Source of the DNA: Oscillospiraceae bacterium
Lineage (GTDB): Bacteria > Bacillota > Clostridia > Oscillospirales > Acutalibacteraceae
NCBI GenBank assembly: GCA_029013165.1
Contig: JAQXMV010000155.1
Coordinates: 1-18,587, forward strand
Length of the DNA stretch: 18,587 bases
Direction: 5' to 3'
Every line of letters begins with the position of its first letter. Position 1 is the first letter of the stretch. Made by a program: the position numbers and the translations under genes. Below, piece after piece: positions 15,379 through 18,587 of the stretch. The notes beneath the pieces are model-generated. The model was not told where the DNA came from. It searched no databases and saw only the letters and a program-made list of their open reading frames with translations.

Positions 15379-16389
15379 TCAGAATCGTTTTCCGACTGTG
15401 CCCAGAATATCCGACTCCAGATAGATACCCGTTCCGTCAACAACGCAGTCAAGGGGATTATCGGCGATGCTGACAGGCATACCCGTCTGGGACGAAATGA
15501 GCTTGTCGATGCCTCTGAGCAGAGCGCCGCCTCCGGTGAGGGTGATGCCGTGCTCCATGATGTCTGCGGAAAGCTCCGGGGGCGTCTTTTCCAGCGTCGA
15601 CTTGACCGCGTCGAGAATGTGGTTGACATTATCACTGAGGGCTTCCCGGATTTCCTCACTGGTGATCGTGATGTTTTTCGGCAGACCGTCAACTCAGTTT
15701 CTGCCCTTGATCTCCATTCTGCCCTCGCCCTCATATTCCATGGCGGAACCGATCTTGATCTTGATATCCTCAGCGGTTCTTTCACCGATGAGCAGATTAT
15801 ATTTTTTCTTGATATAGAGACTGATGGCGCTGTCGAAGCTGTCACCTGCCGTTCTGACCGAACGGGAGGTCACGATATCTCCCAGTGAGATCACCGCCAC
15901 CTCGGCGGTGCCGCCGCCGATATCGACGATCATGCTTCCGATGGCTTCGCTCACAGGCAGACCTGCGCCGATGGCCGCCGCCATAGGCTCCTCGATGAGG
16001 CTGACATATTTTGCTCCGGCCTCAATGGCAACATCGTGGACATTTCGTCTCTCGACCTCGGTGACACCCGAGGGGATACAGATGACCACCCTGGCCTTGG
16101 CAAGATAGGAACCGCCCAGGGCTTTGCTGATAAACTTTTTGAGCATTTCGCAGGTAATGTCAAAGTCGGCGATGACGCCGTCCTTGAGAGGACGCATGGC
16201 GGTGATGGAACCGGGCGTCCGGCCGATCATTTCCTTGGCCTGGGTGCCCACGGCAACCACCTTGGCAGGCTTTGAGCTGACATTGATCGCCACCACGGAG
16301 GGCTCACGAATCACGATACCCTTACCCTTGACAAAAACGAGCGTGTTGGCTGTGCCTAAATCTATACCAATATCCTGAGAAAAAAGCAT
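15379..16389 (-). pseudogene. mreB: Rod shape-determining protein MreB with in-frame TGA at codon 232
   Basis: The bacterial actin that organises side-wall synthesis. The frame from ATG 16389 to TGA 15379-15381 is 336 codons long, exactly MreB size, but codon 232 is TGA (15694-15696). Before it: phosphate-1 motif DIGIDLGTANTLV (6-18), EEPMAAAIGAGLP (133-145), phosphate-2 motif DIGGGTAEVAVIS (156-168) and EIKGRN ending at 231. After it, in the same frame with no shift: VDGLPKNITITSEEIREAL, then the adenosine motif LTGGGALLRG (284-293) and DNPLDCVV near the end. In relatives the position after GRN or GRD is normally leucine. If TGA terminates, the 231-residue product lacks the adenosine motif and should not be functional. 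The start has AAAGGAGA and a strong promoter, and mreC, mreD and mrdA downstream are intact. Confidence 0.9.
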
Positions 16390-16437
16390 GGATAGTCTCC
16401 TTTCGGCAATCTAGAAAGAATCTGATTAAGATATATC

Positions 16438-16466
16438 ATTATACAATAAAAGAGGGCATTCCTCAA
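16438..16466 (-). promoter_or_regulatory. Promoter of the mreBCD-mrdA-minD cluster
   Basis: TTGAGG (-35, 16461-16466) and a perfect TATAAT (-10, 16438-16443) are separated by 17 nt on the minus strand, with a predicted start about 40 nt before the mreB ATG. This makes the cluster transcriptionally independent of the upstream Nudix-maf pair, between which I see no convincing terminator. Confidence 0.85.
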
Positions 16467-16538
16467 TAGTCGTAATGAAAAATTATCACTTTTTTTATTT
16501 TTGACTCTTACGGGCCCTTTCATTCCCGGTTTTTTCCT

Positions 16539-17117
16539 TTATAAGATCACGCCGCCGCTGATACCGAAGTCCGCCAACACCCTGGCCGTTTCACTCACAG
16601 GCAGGCCCACCACCGAGAAGTAATCGCCGTCAATTTCCTTGACCAGCACGCTGCCGAGACCCTGTATACCGTAAGCGCCTGCTTTATCATCACTTTCGCC
16701 GGACGCGACATAGCTTTCCACAGCCGTTTCGCTGAGTTCACGGAAGGTCACTGCCGTCTGACAGCAGAATTTTTCCGTCCTGCTGCCATCGGTAATGCAG
16801 ACACCGGTATAAACGCTGTGTGTTTTTCCCGAGAGCAGACGAAGCATTTCCTTTGCCTGTTCTCTGTTGTCCGGTTTGCCCAGAACCCTATCGTCCAAGG
16901 CGACCAGCGTATCGCAGCCGAGAACGACCCGGCCGGGATTTTCCCGTGAGACGAAATGAGCCTTACGGCAGGCAAGCTCCGTGACCATCTCCCGGGGTGA
17001 CAGAGGCTCCGTCAGCCTTTCGTCGGCTCCGGAAACAGCCACCTCAAAGTCGAAGCCGGCATTTTTCAGCAGCTCCCGTCTTCGCGGAGAAGCCGAGGCC
17101 AGAATAAAATCAGCCAT
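16539..17117 (-). CDS. maf: Maf-family nucleotide pyrophosphatase (house-cleaning)
   Basis: A 192-residue Maf/YhdE-like protein, expected to hydrolyse dTTP/UTP or modified nucleotides to monophosphates. The N-terminal LASASPRRRELL (6-17) is the family signature. GCDTLV (67-72) carries the catalytic aspartate, and DKAGAYGIQG (144-153) and GDYFSVVGLP (164-173) complete the pocket. Maf genes commonly lie directly upstream of mreB in Firmicutes, as here. The start codon shares its A with the TGA of the Nudix gene (TGATG), so the two are translationally coupled and together form a nucleotide-sanitising pair. Intact. Confidence 0.93.
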   Translation of the reverse strand: MADFILASASPRRRELLKNAGFDFEVAVSGADERLTEPLSPREMVTELACRKAHFVSRENPGRVVLGCDTLVALDDRVLGKPDNREQAKEMLRLLSGKTHSVYTGVCITDGSRTEKFCCQTAVTFRELSETAVESYVASGESDDKAGAYGIQGLGSVLVKEIDGDYFSVVGLPVSETARVLADFGISGGVIL

Positions 17118-17662
17118 CAGAATTTGCCCTCCTCCACGAGTTTTGACAGCTTCAATATAGCCGCCACGGTTTTCGCGTCGCAGATTTCTCCTCTCATAAC
17201 CATTTCCAGCGCCTGTGAAAGCTCCAGCTTTTCCACACCGAGAAATTCGCCCTGATCCAGGTGCTGATGAGTCTTTTTCAGTCCCTTGGCGGCGAAAATA
17301 TGGATAATCTCACTGCAATAGGCAACCGTCGGGAAGATCCTGCCCAGAGAGATGATTTCATCGGCCACTACGCCGCATTCCTCCTCCAGTTCCCTTGCGC
17401 CGGCCGCCATGGGTTCCTCACCCTTTTCCAGCTTACCGGCAGGCACCTCCAGCAGTTCTCTGCCGAAAGGATAGCGAAACTGTCTGACCATGAGCAATTC
17501 GCCCTTTTCCGTCAGCGGGGCGATGCACACGCCGCCGCTGTGCTCCACCACCTCACGGATGCTTTTGCTGCCGTCAGGCAGCTCAATATCGTCAACATGA
17601 ACACGGAACACTCTTCCGTCAAAAATTTCTTCACTCCCGAGAGTCTTTTCAAAAAACGCCAT
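17117..17662 (-). CDS. nudF: Nudix hydrolase, ADP-ribose pyrophosphatase type
   Basis: A 181-residue Nudix hydrolase. The full Nudix box lies at 76-98: Gly76, Glu82, Arg90-Glu91, Glu94-Glu95 and Gly97 in GKLEKGEEP...RELEEECGVV. The preceding MVRQFRYPFGRELLEVPAGK (59-78) is typical of ADP-ribose pyrophosphatases, which split ADP-ribose to AMP and ribose 5-phosphate. Another nucleoside-diphosphate substrate remains possible, and the gene symbol is by family only. The ATG is preceded by AAAGGCGGA. It overlaps maf by one base. A 73-nt divergent gap separates it from the M14 peptidase gene; I found no convincing promoter there for either side. Confidence 0.88.
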   Translation of the reverse strand: MAFFEKTLGSEEIFDGRVFRVHVDDIELPDGSKSIREVVEHSGGVCIAPLTEKGELLMVRQFRYPFGRELLEVPAGKLEKGEEPMAAGARELEEECGVVADEIISLGRIFPTVAYCSEIIHIFAAKGLKKTHQHLDQGEFLGVEKLELSQALEMVMRGEICDAKTVAAILKLSKLVEEGKF

Positions 17663-17735
17663 AATAAATTCCGCCTTTCCGCATATTATCCCTCGATACC
17701 CAATATAGATGTAACAAGGATCGGTGATAGAAAAA

Positions 17736-18587
17736 ATGAACTACATTGTAAAACCTGTTACTTATGATTATAACACAAACAAAAACATAATTGAAGAGCT
17801 GATTAAAGAATATCCCTTTTTATCCGTAGAACTCTGCGGCCGGACTGTCCTCGGACGGGGAATTTTTGCCCTGAGTCTGGGCAAAAAAAGCAACAGCGTC
17901 ATCTATGCCGGCGGTTTTCACGGCAGCGAATGGCTGACCTGCCTGGAGCTGCTGCTTTTCACCGAAAGGCTCTGCCACAGTATTAAACATTCCCATCGTC
18001 TGTGCAGCATAGATGTCGGACGCGCCCTCTCTCAGCTCGGCGTCTGCATCATTCCCTGCGTCAATCCCGACGGTGTGGAAATTGCCTGCCGCGGTCCTCA
18101 GAGCGCCAAAAATCTGCAGAAACACATTCTCTCCATTCCCTGTGACGACTATGACAAATGGAATGCCAACGCCATGGGCGTTGACATCAACCACAATTTC
18201 AACGCCGGCTGGGAAACCGAGCGGCAGATGGAGCGCGAGCAGGGCATCGACGGTCCTGCCTCCCGTCAATACGGCGGAACCTATCCCGAAAGTGAAGCGG
18301 AAACCAAAGCGCTGACGCGCCTTTGCCGTATCAGCAATTTTCGTCAGTGCATGGCTCTGCACGCTCAGGGAGAGGAGCTTTACTGGGAATACGGCGACAA
18401 CACTCCGGCGCAGTCCTGCATGATGGCGAAAATCCTTGCAGACTCCTGCGGCTATGTGCCGGTGAAAAACAGTGCCCTCGGCAGTCATGGCGGCTTTAAG
18501 GACTGGTTCATTGAGGAATTTCACCGACCCGGCTTCACCATGGAAATCGGCAAGGGGGAAAATCCGTTGCCTGTCAGTGAGCTTTAT
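17736..18587 (+). CDS. M14-family zinc carboxypeptidase / gamma-D-glutamyl-diamino acid peptidase-like (3' end outside window)
   Basis: An open frame of 284 codons from ATG 17736 to the right edge without a stop. GGTGAT, a good partial Shine-Dalgarno, lies 7 nt upstream. Zinc ligands expected for M14 are His62 and Glu65 in GGFHGSEW and His209 in ALHAQGEELYW; Glu270 in FTMEIGKGENPLP is the probable catalytic glutamate. KWNANAMGVDINHNF (141-155) and GPASRQYGGTYPESEAET resemble peptidases that cleave the gamma-D-Glu to diaminopimelate bond of murein peptides. His153 occupies the position of the Arg in the classical carboxypeptidase NRN motif. There is no signal peptide, so a cytoplasmic role in peptidoglycan peptide recycling is likely. 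Only the extreme C-terminus should be missing. Confidence 0.88.
   Translation, partial: MNYIVKPVTYDYNTNKNIIEELIKEYPFLSVELCGRTVLGRGIFALSLGKKSNSVIYAGGFHGSEWLTCLELLLFTERLCHSIKHSHRLCSIDVGRALSQLGVCIIPCVNPDGVEIACRGPQSAKNLQKHILSIPCDDYDKWNANAMGVDINHNFNAGWETERQMEREQGIDGPASRQYGGTYPESEAETKALTRLCRISNFRQCMALHAQGEELYWEYGDNTPAQSCMMAKILADSCGYVPVKNSALGSHGGFKDWFIEEFHRPGFTMEIGKGENPLPVSELY

Noticed and set aside
15694..15696. TGA in mreB as selenocysteine or general codon reassignment
   Set aside because: The conserved residue is Leu, not Cys; no SECIS-like stem was evident right after it; TGA is a normal stop in mrdA, mreD and the Nudix gene. A local read-through event is not excluded.
16471..16505. AT-rich hairpin followed by T-rich sequence on the plus strand between maf and mreB
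   Set aside because: The stem is short, interrupted and nearly all A/T; it is not convincing as a terminator for either strand.
17820..18524. Minus-strand open frame of 234 codons opposite the M14 peptidase gene
   Set aside because: The plus strand carries a clear M14 peptidase with zinc ligands; the reverse frame shows no family motif.

Overview
The window looks like a chromosomal segment of a Gram-positive clostridium (Firmicutes, class Clostridia, probably Oscillospiraceae-like). This is an inference from four things: a T-box ahead of hisS-aspS, an mreBCD-mrdA-minD cluster, a single-chain clostridial/streptococcal-type PurL, and moderately GC-rich genes separated by AT-rich spacers. The standard code fits, because TGA ends several intact genes (mrdA, mreD, the Nudix gene). 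No phage, insertion sequence, CRISPR array, tRNA or rRNA is visible.

Region 1 (1-6830, plus strand) is a tight purine operon: the end of an AICAR formyltransferase, glyA, purD and purL, closed by a strong intrinsic terminator. The order makes biochemical sense. GlyA supplies glycine for PurD and charges folate with the one-carbon unit that, once converted to 10-formyl-THF, AICAR formyltransferase uses.

Region 2 (6831-7030) lies between convergent genes. It holds a very regular GC-rich palindromic element of about 83-125 nt that folds as a cloverleaf: one long closing stem, three hairpins and short outer inverted ends. It encodes nothing recognisable and is one of the two most unusual things here.

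Region 3 (7031-10918, minus strand) reads mgsA, a T-box leader, hisS, aspS. A good promoter lies before mgsA. The T-box begins only about 10 nt after the mgsA stop. It can be folded by eye into a specifier loop displaying GAC (Asp), a UGGC-containing antiterminator and a competing terminator. It therefore appears to gate HisRS and AspRS synthesis on tRNA-Asp charging from inside an operon.

Region 4 (10981-16466, minus strand) is the cell-shape and division cluster: mreB, mreC, mreD, mrdA (PBP2) and a minD-like ATPase, driven by a near-consensus promoter. mreB carries an in-frame TGA at codon 232, with the rest of the gene intact in the same frame. It is a very recent pseudogene, a sequence error or a recoding event. 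The MinD-like protein lacks the usual C-terminal membrane-targeting tail, and neither minC nor minE is nearby.

Region 5 (16539-18587) has a translationally coupled Nudix-maf pair on the minus strand. Divergent from it is an M14 zinc carboxypeptidase-like gene that runs off the right edge.
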